From assembly GCF_003065425.1 (NCBI RefSeq), contig NZ_CP026949.1, forward strand, positions 1,674,001 to 1,738,000: a stretch of 64,000 bases of DNA, written 5' to 3'. Below the pieces are notes generated by a model, which searched no databases, was not told where the DNA came from, and saw nothing but the letters and a program-made list of their open reading frames with translations. Below, piece by piece: positions 17,519-25,742 of this stretch; position 1 is the first letter of the stretch, and each line of letters begins with the position of its first letter. This DNA is from Mycetocola zhujimingii (lineage in GTDB: Bacteria; Actinomycetota; Actinomycetes; Actinomycetales; Microbacteriaceae). The position numbers and the translations under genes were made by a program.

Positions 17519-17857
17519 TCAGGAGCTCTGGATTTGGTACGAACTTGGGTTTCGGGTGAGCGCGTAGCGCACGTGAATATCTTCATCCGAACCGAGCAAA
17601 AGAAGCACATCGCCATCGGTCCGCTGATTGCTCGCGACGCTGCCGCGCACCATCGACACCTCATCCGTTGCGAGGATGCGGAGCACACGTGGATTCACGG
17701 TGTGATGAGCGGTGTGCATCCGAACTTCCCAACGCGCGTCGGTGGCTAGCATTCGGTGTTCCTCGATTCCACCATGTCTCGCCGCGTCAACTTGTTGCAT
17801 GATCCGTGCGCGAACCGGTGAGCCAGCGGCCTGCCCGTTTTGGAACTCAGGATCCAT
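17519..17857 (-). CDS. LRV-type helical repeat protein (5' part of a frameshifted gene)
   Basis: The 112-residue frame holds repeats of the leucine-rich-repeat-variant type (LATDARWEVRMHTAHH, LATDEVSMVRGSVASN, LGSDEDIHVRYALTRNP). It breaks off at an abnormal SSYQIQSS tail. In the next frame the sequence NPELLRILMGD picks up exactly where a new repeat is due. The ATG at 17857 follows GAGGGGG, a good ribosome-binding site. I read 16530-17857 as one gene with a 1-nt deletion in a C run; true recoding cannot be excluded. Confidence 0.65.
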   Translation of the reverse strand: MDPEFQNGQAAGSPVRARIMQQVDAARHGGIEEHRMLATDARWEVRMHTAHHTVNPRVLRILATDEVSMVRGSVASNQRTDGDVLLLLGSDEDIHVRYALTRNPSSYQIQSS

Positions 17858-18653
17858 GCCGACCCCCTCGTGCCTGCTTCGAGACCGCCATGTTGCCTTC
17901 CCTTTCCCACGACCAACCGATTAGAGCGACGTTAGAAGGTGCCACCGACATCGCGATGGCATTGGACGACACGGCGCCGGCGGACATCGCGCTGGCGAAG
18001 GTCTATCTGATTCCTGTTGGCGTTCGGGATCAGTCAAGGGTTATTGGGCCCGCGAGAGGCCGAACAGCCGACGACAGGAAGCCGCACGCAATCTCGATAA
18101 AATGGGACTTGTCTAGCACGGTGTTAGCAAAGGGAACAACCGTTGGTCAGCATACCTCCGTCAATCTCTGGCGCACGGGGCGTCCGGAAGTGAACGCATC
18201 GGGATAGGTTAGCGATGCAGCCGGGATGCGAAACCGATTGACGTCTTGCAAGCTCAGCGCGCCAGATGTATAGAAACTATAGAGATTCCGGAACTATAGG
18301 GACTATAGACAACTCCCTCAAACCTCGCCGACGACGTGAACTCCGGCTAGATCAGACGGACGAAACCACCGTCATTGCATACCTAGTACGGAGATGTCGC
18401 CATAGATAATTCGCCCCGGCCGCGGTCGCGCTGCGGGGTGAGGCATTTCGGGCAGTTTGGTGTCCTGGCGTAGTTGTAGTCGTCGTCATCGGGTTCCATG
18501 AGCTCCGATAAACCGCTCTCACCGCTGTGGTACACCCACCGAGAATCAGGCATCTGGACGGAAGAGCATGTAAGCGACTACCGATCCAACGCGTGCACCC
18601 GTCAAGTCACGGCCGTCCACGCCAGATGAATCGGTCGCAGGCGCTCAGGTGCC
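17858..18653. other. 800-bp region without a supported gene
   Basis: Frames in this stretch are short or have low-complexity, shadow-like composition. The only structure I see is a cluster of CTATAG-centred repeats at 18275-18308. It is lower in GC than the flanks and may be a remnant of a lost gene or an element control region. Confidence 0.4.
18275..18308. repeat. Three CTATAG-centred octamers
   Basis: AACTATAG at 18275 and 18292 and GACTATAG at 18301 form a short, AT-rich cluster in a GC-rich genome, spaced 17 and 9 bp apart. CTATAG is self-complementary. They could be binding sites for an island protein, or chance. Confidence 0.35.
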
Positions 18654-19061
18654 CTACCGCCCCTGTGACGGATGTCGGCCCTGTCTCGATCTGACGACCC
18701 AAATGGCCCATCTCGCGGTCCAAACGCCCCACGATATAACGCAAATGAGAACCGTTGGCACGACTGTCGCGCTCCACCCTGAATTGAACCATAGCAACAT
18801 CGCTATCGAGTGAATGAGAAGCGCACCTGCAATCCACAGGTTTCGCCCAACGAGCGCGACGATGGCTGCAAGCGCGATAAAGGCGATCGCAACCCACATC
18901 ATTTGGACTCTTCCCTCGATATTCCGGGGCGTAAGTGGACCTCCCAAATTGAGCTGCTTTAGTTGCGCGTCTAAGGCGAAAACCTCGCCAATCAAGAAAA
19001 GGACGAACGTGCCCTGAATTGCAACGTGTTGCCGTATTCGCCAGGGGGCCGTCGGTGTCAT
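18654..19061 (-). CDS. Four-helix membrane protein coupled to the secreted NIDO-SGNH protein
   Basis: The ~135-residue product MTPTAPWRIRQH... has about four membrane helices (FVLFLIGEVFAL, MWVAIAFIALAAIVALVG, LWIAGALLIHSIAMLLWF, VVPTVLICVISWGVW). Its ATG at 19061 overlaps the upstream gene's TGA as ATGA, so translation is coupled to the large secreted protein. It might anchor or help secrete that protein (inference). No family recognised. Confidence 0.68.
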   Translation of the reverse strand: MTPTAPWRIRQHVAIQGTFVLFLIGEVFALDAQLKQLNLGGPLTPRNIEGRVQMMWVAIAFIALAAIVALVGRNLWIAGALLIHSIAMLLWFNSGWSATVVPTVLICVISWGVWTARWAIWVVRSRQGRHPSQGR

Positions 19062-22045
19062 CTCCACGATGGCGACCCGAACAGTTTGGTGCCATCCGTA
19101 AGCCGCACTTCGTTCCCGCCCCCGGCGTCGATTACGTAGACGTCGCTCTTGGCGTTGCGGCTCGATATATATGCAATGCGCGAACCATCGCCGGACCAGA
19201 CCGGCATGGTGTCCACGCCGATGTTGGTCGTGACTCGCCTCAGTCCGCCGTCCACCAACTTCAGAATGTAGATATCCGTATTGAGAGGTCCTATCGATGT
19301 GAAGGCAATGGATTGGCCGTCGGGAGACCAGGACGGCGTTGCGTCTGCTGACGGACTTGAAGTCAAGCGCAGCAGTCCTGTCCCGTCCCGGTTTATTGAG
19401 TAGATATCTGAATTCCCCGAGCGGGTGGAGCTAAACGCGATTTTGTCTTCGAGTGGCGACCACGTGGGTGATGCATCGATCGCTGAACCAGTGGTGAGCC
19501 GGAAAAGCCCGGTTCCATCTGCGTTCACTAAGTAAATGTCGGAGGTACCGCTGCGTGTAGAGCTAAAGGCGATTTGAGTGCCGTCGGGCGACCAAGCGGG
19601 GGTTCCTTCGAGCGCAGAACCCTTCGTGATACGAGTGACGCCGGTCCCATCTGCGTTCATCGTGTAAATGTCGGCGGCGCCGGTGCGAGTCGAAACAAAC
19701 GCAAGTTTCGAACGATCCGGAGACCACGAGGGCGCGGTGTCGATCGCTGCGTCTGTTGTCAGCCGGGTAACAGCTGTGCCGTCCGAGCCAGTCGAGAATA
19801 TGTCGGTGTTCCCTTTGCTTCTGGCCGAGTACGCGATTTGCTCCTCCGAGCGAATTGCACGGTCGGCGCTTGCGAAGCTCTTATTGCCGGAATCATCAGT
19901 GACGACCAAAGTGATGAGATACTCCCCAGGAGTCTCGTAAGTGTGCTGCGCATCAACTCCTGACGCGAAGGTTCCGTCGCCAAAGTCCCAGAGATACTCG
20001 GAGATAACGCCGTCCGAATCCAGACTCGAAGCCGCGCTGACTTCGACGGAGGAACCTGACTGTGTAGTAGTGACCTGCGCCGTCGGGGCCAGATTGACGG
20101 CTGGCTCTTGGTACATATTTAGAATCGTCTCTTCGCCCTCTGCCGCGACCTGCGACCCGAAGAGGTGCACCGTCCATGTACCCGGTTCCGGGTCCGTGAC
20201 CTCATACAACTCCGATGTTGGACCAACCGTGTGGAAAACGTCGCTTGCTGTAGTTGCACGGTCCAGGGTTCGGCCAGATGGGGAGACCAATGTCATGATC
20301 ACATCGCTTCCGGGCCAGCTCGTTGAGAAAGCTGCCCGGCCGCCGTCATTTGTAACCTCCGTCGTGAAGGAGTATGTCTGACCGGGATAAACGCGCGTGC
20401 TCGGCGCGGTTGACCCAAGTGTCTCGCTTACTGCATCGGCGATGGCCCGATGCCCATACGCTGTCGGGTGATACGACTCTGGTAGGGCTTGGAAAAACTC
20501 GCCGGCCCGCCACTGGATTGCGTTAAGGAATTGACTGTCAGAGCCCGAGCAAAGCTCATGATCCTTAGAAGCGTCATACACGTTGACGTACTCGACGCCC
20601 CTACGCGCCGCTGCGTTGCGAATCTCTTTGTTGACTAAGCGAATCACCTCGTTGATCCACAGCGTGTCTGAGTAGCGAACGTCGGCGCATTCTCTCGTGG
20701 ACTCCGGAAGATCTGGGTCGTAGAAGCGCGGATACCCAAGCGCAAGAACCCGGGCGAACGGCGCCCGCTCTTTGATGTCATCAAATAGGTTCGTCCATTT
20801 TCCGTCGTCAACGAGCGCCTCGAGTCGGTCTTCGACGAGCTTCTTATTGTCTTTGGCGCAACTACGGTCATCACCAATTAATACGTCGTTCCTAATCTTG
20901 GCTTCCACGCATTTAGTGAGGATCGGACCGAAGCCCATGTCGTTGCCCCCAATTCCGACCGTAACCAGCCGGGTTTGTGCGCTGATGCGGTCCAATTGGC
21001 TTAGCCCCGGGCCTTCGGAAAGAGGAGCCGTATCGTCGTAGTTGACGCGAAACGGGTCGTCCCACACCGGACCGCTCGTGGAAACGTCCGTTTCCGACAG
21101 ATGAGAGATTACGGCTCCGCTGCACGCCCAGAATGACAGGCGGTCCGATACTGTTCCATCGCTGACAAGGAGTTCGGGATACGCGGAGTCTGACCGGTGA
21201 CACATATTGACCCCATCTGTGTCAGTTCCGGCCCAATAATCGTGCAGGCCTTCGCCGGACTGGTAAGAATCACCAAGAGCTACGTACTCAGCGACCGGTG
21301 CATTCCCACCGCGCACCTTCCACGTCAAGCGACCAGCTACCGAGCCATCGGCAGTTCGCGTGTTGAGGGCGGTCGGACTGCCGTCCAAGAAAGCGCCCGT
21401 TTCACCCGACCCAGGCACTTCGAAGGAAGCGTTCTCATTTCCAGATCCATTAGAAAATCCCGCCCGCGCTGGTGATCCACCTAGGCCGCCAAATCCGCCG
21501 CTCGCATCTCCGGCTTCCCACTGGATGCTGTTGTAATTGAAAACAATATCGAAGGCACCCGCGTTCGAGTCTTCACGTTCGACAATGAGGAGTTGGAACG
21601 AATTGCGCTTGTCGGAGTGACCATCGAAATAGCCGACTTCCAGCCAGCTTGCACAGAACGCGCGATGGCCTTGAAACACCGTCTCGCCCCAGCCATACGT
21701 AACCGCACCGCCGCCTCCTCGAGTGTCGACGTCGGCGAAGAAGGGTGCGATGATCGCCGCTTCTGTGCCGACCAGCCCAAATGGCGTGAACGTGCTTAAC
21801 GGGCCGTCGAACGTGATGTTTCCGTTGTTGTTTACCCAGGCGGTCTGGTAGGTCTTCCCGTAAAAGTTGATTTCGAACGGGAGTGCCGCTTCCGCGGCCG
21901 AGTCGTCGTCATTCTCAGGCAGACTGTTCTGCGAGCACGCGGCCGCGTCGACTATCGCGCCTGGGGCAGCTGCCTGTGCAGGCGGCGCGAGGCCGAATCC
22001 GAGCGTGGCCAGCGTGACTACTATCACTATTGCAGAGCGGATCAT
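19058..22045 (-). CDS. Large secreted multidomain protein: NIDO, SGNH hydrolase, PKD and PD40 beta-propeller
   Basis: The 995-residue protein has a Sec signal peptide (MIRSAIVIVVTLATLG...AQAAAPG). Next come a nidogen-like NIDO domain (about 40-245, NNNGNITFDG, IIAPFFADVDTRG), an SGNH/GDSL esterase (GDSYQSGEG with Ser260, GIGGNDMGF, SYHPTAYGH with His526), a beta-sandwich, a PKD domain (YLWDFGDGTFASG...TYETPGEYLITLVV) and six TolB-like PD40 blades (PSWSPD..., STRSG..DIY). The ATG at 22045 follows GGGGGA. The hydrolase core looks intact. The substrate is unknown; surface adhesion combined with lipid or polysaccharide deacylation is possible. Confidence 0.88.
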   Translation of the reverse strand: MIRSAIVIVVTLATLGFGLAPPAQAAAPGAIVDAAACSQNSLPENDDDSAAEAALPFEINFYGKTYQTAWVNNNGNITFDGPLSTFTPFGLVGTEAAIIAPFFADVDTRGGGGAVTYGWGETVFQGHRAFCASWLEVGYFDGHSDKRNSFQLLIVEREDSNAGAFDIVFNYNSIQWEAGDASGGFGGLGGSPARAGFSNGSGNENASFEVPGSGETGAFLDGSPTALNTRTADGSVAGRLTWKVRGGNAPVAEYVALGDSYQSGEGLHDYWAGTDTDGVNMCHRSDSAYPELLVSDGTVSDRLSFWACSGAVISHLSETDVSTSGPVWDDPFRVNYDDTAPLSEGPGLSQLDRISAQTRLVTVGIGGNDMGFGPILTKCVEAKIRNDVLIGDDRSCAKDNKKLVEDRLEALVDDGKWTNLFDDIKERAPFARVLALGYPRFYDPDLPESTRECADVRYSDTLWINEVIRLVNKEIRNAAARRGVEYVNVYDASKDHELCSGSDSQFLNAIQWRAGEFFQALPESYHPTAYGHRAIADAVSETLGSTAPSTRVYPGQTYSFTTEVTNDGGRAAFSTSWPGSDVIMTLVSPSGRTLDRATTASDVFHTVGPTSELYEVTDPEPGTWTVHLFGSQVAAEGEETILNMYQEPAVNLAPTAQVTTTQSGSSVEVSAASSLDSDGVISEYLWDFGDGTFASGVDAQHTYETPGEYLITLVVTDDSGNKSFASADRAIRSEEQIAYSARSKGNTDIFSTGSDGTAVTRLTTDAAIDTAPSWSPDRSKLAFVSTRTGAADIYTMNADGTGVTRITKGSALEGTPAWSPDGTQIAFSSTRSGTSDIYLVNADGTGLFRLTTGSAIDASPTWSPLEDKIAFSSTRSGNSDIYSINRDGTGLLRLTSSPSADATPSWSPDGQSIAFTSIGPLNTDIYILKLVDGGLRRVTTNIGVDTMPVWSGDGSRIAYISSRNAKSDVYVIDAGGGNEVRLTDGTKLFGSPSWR

Positions 22046-22526
22046 CGGGTTCCCCCATCGAAGTCTTAGCGCTACACGGCCGAGCTCGCGGACGAGACCG
22101 GACATTCGTACGCTCGTCGTCGAGCGCGGTTACAAGTTATTGGGCAGCGTCAACGCGGACCTCCCCCAGTTCGGGAATCACCCTGGTTCCATAATCAACT
22201 GCCCGGCATGGTCAGGGCACCGTTCTTTGGTGGACGGCATTCATGCCGACACCTCAGAAGCTGCCGATCGATGCGACAGCCGCCGTCTCCACCGTGGACA
22301 AGCGCGCCGTTCCACCGGAATGCGCACCGCGTGAAGAACAACCGCCACCATACGTGCGGTGCCGGGCGGTCTCGTCCGATCCTTTGCACCATCGTCCGGT
22401 CGCGCCGATAGTCGGGATAAGTGAGATTATCGGGTGTAGAAAACCATACCCTTGAAGTGAGAACAGGCGTCGTATAAAAAGTGCGCGAAGCGACACTTTA
22501 TTTGCGCCACTGGATATGGTCAGAGC
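22046..22526. other. Intergenic divergent promoter region, no supported gene
   Basis: The 480-bp gap lies between the secreted protein gene (minus) and a plus-strand membrane gene. I see no convincing coding frame. An AT-rich stretch near 22420-22510 (with a small AAAGTG/CACTTT inverted repeat) is a likely promoter or terminator zone. Confidence 0.4.
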
Positions 22527-22907
22527 ATGAATGCCGAACAGTCGCTGGACGTGCGGCATCTCTGCATGCTCCTGATCGTCGTGGGAGTCGCTGGGATGAT
22601 CGGGATCCTCGCGGTCGGAGGTTCCGCTGCTCAATACGGAGGCCTCGAGTACCGGTGCATGATCGAGGGACCCTTCCCGTCCTCGCCACCGTTGGCCCTG
22701 GTCACGGAGGTCGCACCGGAACGGGCCTACCTGTCTTTGTGGCCGTTCGGGCGCGCCTGCGACTGGGAACGCGCAGACGGACAAGGTGTAGTCACCGCGT
22801 TTTCTGACTGGGGCGCCACGGTTGGTTTTCTGATTTGCGCGGCTATGGCCGTTGTCGGGGGGTTCTTTGTCGGCGGTCGCCGAGAGGGGGCGGCTGGTGA
22901 ACGGTAA
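22527..22907 (+). CDS. Two-helix membrane protein with short ectodomain (module copy 2, gene A)
   Basis: The 126-residue protein has an N-terminal helix (LCMLLIVVGVAGMIGILAV), a Cys-containing ectodomain (YRCMIEGPF, FGRACDWE) and a C-terminal helix before a basic GGRREGA tail. It matches the layout of the protein at 10999-11388. Its last codons overlap the following gene, so the pair is coupled. Function unknown. Confidence 0.68.
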   Translation: MNAEQSLDVRHLCMLLIVVGVAGMIGILAVGGSAAQYGGLEYRCMIEGPFPSSPPLALVTEVAPERAYLSLWPFGRACDWERADGQGVVTAFSDWGATVGFLICAAMAVVGGFFVGGRREGAAGER

Positions 22908-23145
22908 ACCCAAGGGAATGTCGGGCTGGTGGCTCGCTGTCGTTGGTGCGGTTTTCCTGATTGTCGGGGTGGTTCTCGTCCTGCTGGATTCCGCGGGAGT
23001 CATCGACGCACACTCACGCCCGAAGTTCGTCTTCGTCTCGGTGACGCTCGGCATCGTCCTTGTGATCCTGGGCACCGTGCTGGGCATCAAGGGTGAGCGA
23101 GTCACAGGCGACGGACGCAACCGATACGGCAAAGGCGAACGTTGA
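22897..23145 (+). CDS. Small two-helix membrane protein (module copy 2, gene B)
   Basis: The 82-residue product MNGKPKGMSGWW... is a paralogue of the protein at 11530-11784, sharing the DSAGVIDAHSRPKFVFVSV core and the DGRNRYGKGER tail. The GTG at 22897 has GAGAGGGG upstream and overlaps gene A by 11 nt. The tight overlap supports a functional pair. Confidence 0.7.
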   Translation: MNGKPKGMSGWWLAVVGAVFLIVGVVLVLLDSAGVIDAHSRPKFVFVSVTLGIVLVILGTVLGIKGERVTGDGRNRYGKGER

Positions 23146-23208
23146 ACGCCAGAGGCAATGCCTGGTGCTGAGAATCGTCCAGCCTGGTACACCGAATCCG
23201 AGGTACCA

Positions 23209-23241
23209 TGTACACGACGTACATCGCGTACGTCGTGCACA
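23209..23241. promoter_or_regulatory. Palindromic operator of the toxin-antitoxin pair
   Basis: Arms 23209-23222 and 23228-23241 match in 13 of 14 positions around a 5-bp centre, ending 18 nt before the antitoxin ATG. Antitoxins of the Phd/YefM type usually bind such palindromes and repress their own operon. A GTACGTCGTG core is evident. Confidence 0.65.
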
Positions 23242-23259
23242 CCCCTGAAGGAAGTCACC

Positions 23260-23679
23260 ATGTCGCTGGTCGCGGACTACGGCACATTTACTGCTGCCCG
23301 TACTCACCTCAAAGAAGTCTTCGACGCTAACGCCGAGGGGCGGACAGTCACCGTACGCAGAGACGGACAGGTCTCGGCCGTGGTTCCTGCTGACAAACTT
23401 CAGGCGCTCCTCGCCCGAACTGTGTCGCCAAGTGTTCGAGTCGACCGCGAAGACGGCCGCACGATCGCCCTGATGGAGGCCCGGCCGTTCGTCTCTGAGG
23501 GCATGAACGTCGCCGAGGCGCTCGAGGACCTGATCCTGTCACTCCGCGAGTACAGCGAGGACTGGGAAGCTCGCCTTCGTCACGCACCAAATCACGCAGA
23601 CAACTGGGACTTGGTCCAGCTCGTCAAGCTCTCCACCGACGAGCAGCTCCTTGAGTGGTTCGAACGCGGCAGTAACTAA
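23260..23679 (+). CDS. Phd/YefM-type antitoxin with C-terminal extension
   Basis: The first 60 of 139 residues fit the Phd/YefM DNA-binding fold (FTAARTHLKEVFDANAEGRTVTVRRDGQVSAVVPADKLQALL). The rest is an acidic extension that would cover the toxin. The ATG has AAGGAAG six bases upstream and sits just after the palindrome. The stop is 4 nt before the next gene. It likely neutralises the product of 23684-24127. Confidence 0.78.
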   Translation: MSLVADYGTFTAARTHLKEVFDANAEGRTVTVRRDGQVSAVVPADKLQALLARTVSPSVRVDREDGRTIALMEARPFVSEGMNVAEALEDLILSLREYSEDWEARLRHAPNHADNWDLVQLVKLSTDEQLLEWFERGSN

Positions 23680-23683
23680 GCGC

Positions 23684-24127
23684 GTGAGTAAGCACCCGGC
23701 GCCGACAAGAGAACATCACGACGACTTCTGCACGACCGAACGCTGGCAGCTCGTTCGAGGGGCTGCCGGGAAGCCGGTCGCCCACCATCGCACGTACGAG
23801 CTGACACTCTGGGACGGGCGCATTCTGCGCACCCGGATCTCGAAGCCCGTGGACACGTCCACATACGGGGCGAGCATGTGGTCGCACATCCTGCGTGAAC
23901 AACTCGAGGTCGACGCGGGAACCTTCTGGGACTGCGTGCAGAACGGCACGCTCCCTGACCGCGGTGCACCGGTGACGAAGGTCCACAAGGACGCAGTGCC
24001 GTATTTCCTGGTTCACGCTCTGACAGAGATGGGCGTTGACGAGAACGACGTACTCGCCCTCGCACCCGCCGAGGCGGCAGCGTTGCTGGCCGAGAAAATG
24101 AAACAGCAGTTTGGCGAGGACGCTTAG
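23684..24127 (+). CDS. Putative toxin partner (cytotoxic translational repressor type)
   Basis: The 147-residue product contains a FCTTERWQLVRGAAGKPVAHHRTYEL segment followed by DGRILRTRISKPVD and YGASMWSHILREQL. This pattern is common in actinobacterial proteins labelled cytotoxic translational repressor of toxin-antitoxin systems; the beta-strand with repeated His recalls mRNA-interferase folds. The catalytic mechanism is not established. The GTG start lies 4 nt after the antitoxin stop. Confidence 0.68.
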   Translation: MSKHPAPTREHHDDFCTTERWQLVRGAAGKPVAHHRTYELTLWDGRILRTRISKPVDTSTYGASMWSHILREQLEVDAGTFWDCVQNGTLPDRGAPVTKVHKDAVPYFLVHALTEMGVDENDVLALAPAEAAALLAEKMKQQFGEDA

Positions 24128-24166
24128 CTTCGCGCTGGCGTCTTGGTCATCGTATGGCAGCAGCTC

Positions 24167-24454
24167 TCAGCCGAGGTCGCCGTATCCGGGCTCTTCGTAG
24201 CCACAAACACGGTCTCGATCGGTGCCGTGGACGAGCCCGCAGCCGAAGTCCAATGACCCCAGAAACTGAGCCACGAGAAACAGAACCACGAGGAAGAGTG
24301 TCATGCACATCGCTGTCACGACAGTGAACTGCAGCAGCGGACGCCAGGTCGGCTCAGTCTCCACTTCGACGAACGCTGACTGACCAAGGATGCGCTCCTC
24401 GCGCGCTTCAGAGCGTTCCCGGGGATGCGGGCGCTTGCTCGGCGGCTCGGCCAT
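24167..24454 (-). CDS. Single-pass membrane protein
   Basis: The 95-residue product has a charged N-terminal 40 residues, one helix (FTVVTAMCMTLFLVVLFLVAQFLG) and a short Cys-containing tail (DFGCGLVHG, RVCGYEEPGYGDLG), presumably extracytoplasmic. Not recognised. Confidence 0.55.
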   Translation of the reverse strand: MAEPPSKRPHPRERSEAREERILGQSAFVEVETEPTWRPLLQFTVVTAMCMTLFLVVLFLVAQFLGSLDFGCGLVHGTDRDRVCGYEEPGYGDLG

Positions 24455-24558
24455 GGCGTCACTCTACTGAGGTCCTTGTGCTGCGCCTACAGTGGATCGC
24501 CGCGGCGCGCGTCGCCCGGTCGAGTCAGATCGAGAGGACTCGCTGGCATATAAGTGGC

Positions 24559-24846
24559 TCAGACCGGTTGAGGCGACACAGCAGCCACTGCAGCAGCGGC
24601 GGTTGCTTTGCGCGCCTGGCGCAGCTTCTCGCGATACGCGATGACGACCATGCCGGAGGCGGCAAGCACAGCCATACCGAAACCGAACGCCGACAGGGCG
24701 AGCTTCGAGTACCCGGCGATCTGCACGTCGAGCTCGCGCGACACTCCCTCGAAGTCGAGCATGCCGCCGTAAACGCTCAACCAGGTGGCGCTGCGGGCGA
24801 GGAGAGCTACTCCGAGTACGAGGAGGGTGACTGCTGTGGTCTTCAT
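24559..24846 (-). CDS. Two-helix membrane protein
   Basis: The 95-residue product has an N-terminal helix, a loop with YGGMLDFEGVSRELDVQ, a second helix (LALSAFGFGMAVLAASGMVVIAY) and a basic, Ala-rich tail. It is in a minus-strand run with the lipoprotein gene upstream. Not recognised. Confidence 0.58.
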   Translation of the reverse strand: MKTTAVTLLVLGVALLARSATWLSVYGGMLDFEGVSRELDVQIAGYSKLALSAFGFGMAVLAASGMVVIAYREKLRQARKATAAAAVAAVSPQPV

Positions 24847-24886
24847 TCGCTCCCGCGAGTCGCGAGGGGTGTCAGACGGGGATCAT

Positions 24887-25471
24887 CTAGTCGAAGACTA
24901 CGACCGCGTAGCGAGACGGCGTCTTAGCTGCGAAGGCTTCGGCCGCAGCTGTGGACGCTTCCTTGGACGAGGTGGGCTCAGCAACGGGGCCTGTGGTCAG
25001 CCAGCTAGTCCAGACGGTGCAGCCGCAGATTCCATCGAAGACAGGTGCAACGATAACGATCTTGCGACTCAGTCGCTTGCTCTCGTCGTCAACGAACTTC
25101 ATGAACGCCAGCTCGTCGTCGTTCGAGCCAGCTGCCATTCCCTCGACCATTCCGTCAGCGCGGGTATTGATGTCTGCGGCGATTTCTGCGGGGATCGCTT
25201 CACCCTGCTTCGGAGTAGGCACGACAGTGCCGTCGAGGAGCGTGTAGCTCCGCTTGGCGATGAGTTCCTTCTCCCGTTCGGAGAGCTTCCCGTCACCATC
25301 CAGGTCGCCGTCGATCGGTTCCGGGGTCGCTGCAGTAGTGGCAGCTGGCTCAGCTTTTGGCTGGCCCGAGAAGACATCGGTGCCGGATCCGGTGCCAGTG
25401 CCGGCGCAGCCACTCAGGAACAGAGCAGAGGCAACTAGCGTAGCGAGCACGCCGGGGGTTCGTTTCATCAT
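24887..25471 (-). CDS. Lipoprotein with one EF-hand
   Basis: The 194-residue protein has a signal sequence ending in the lipobox LFLSGC (Cys22). After a Thr/Pro/Ala-rich linker comes a single EF-hand-like loop, DGDLDGDGKLSEREKELI, with Asp/Asp/Asp/Lys/Ser/Glu at the calcium positions. The C-terminal half is a soluble domain with CGC (GICGCTVWTSW). A calcium-sensitive surface protein is plausible but unproven. Start ATG at 25471, or the adjacent ATG at 25468. Confidence 0.7.
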   Translation of the reverse strand: MMKRTPGVLATLVASALFLSGCAGTGTGSGTDVFSGQPKAEPAATTAATPEPIDGDLDGDGKLSEREKELIAKRSYTLLDGTVVPTPKQGEAIPAEIAADINTRADGMVEGMAAGSNDDELAFMKFVDDESKRLSRKIVIVAPVFDGICGCTVWTSWLTTGPVAEPTSSKEASTAAAEAFAAKTPSRYAVVVFD

Positions 25472-25742
25472 GGGGTAGGTCCGATCGGTTGGTCTTCGTT
25501 GAATCTAACGGGGATGGCAGGCGCATCTCGAGTGGTTCCCCAGCTCTGGGGTGGTGGTCGTGTCGTGGTGCTTAGGTGGCGGTTTACGCCTGCGAAAGCC
25601 GTACAGAGTGCGATCGGAGCCATGGCTACCAACTGGGCAGGCTGGCCACCAGAGGTCCGCTGTCAATTAGAGGTCACGTCTTCGGATCTCTGATGGCACG
25701 GTGCGCACTGCGAAACGGCCGCGCCGCGTCTAGGCTCGGGAC

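Noticed and set aside
17806-18207. 133-residue plus-strand frame in the island gap
   Set aside because: It overlaps the start of the LRV-repeat gene, lacks a credible ribosome-binding site and has no protein-like pattern.
22254-23261. 335-residue minus-strand frame
   Set aside because: It lies antisense to two membrane-protein genes with good starts and overlaps, and its composition is Arg/Ser/Thr-rich shadow sequence.
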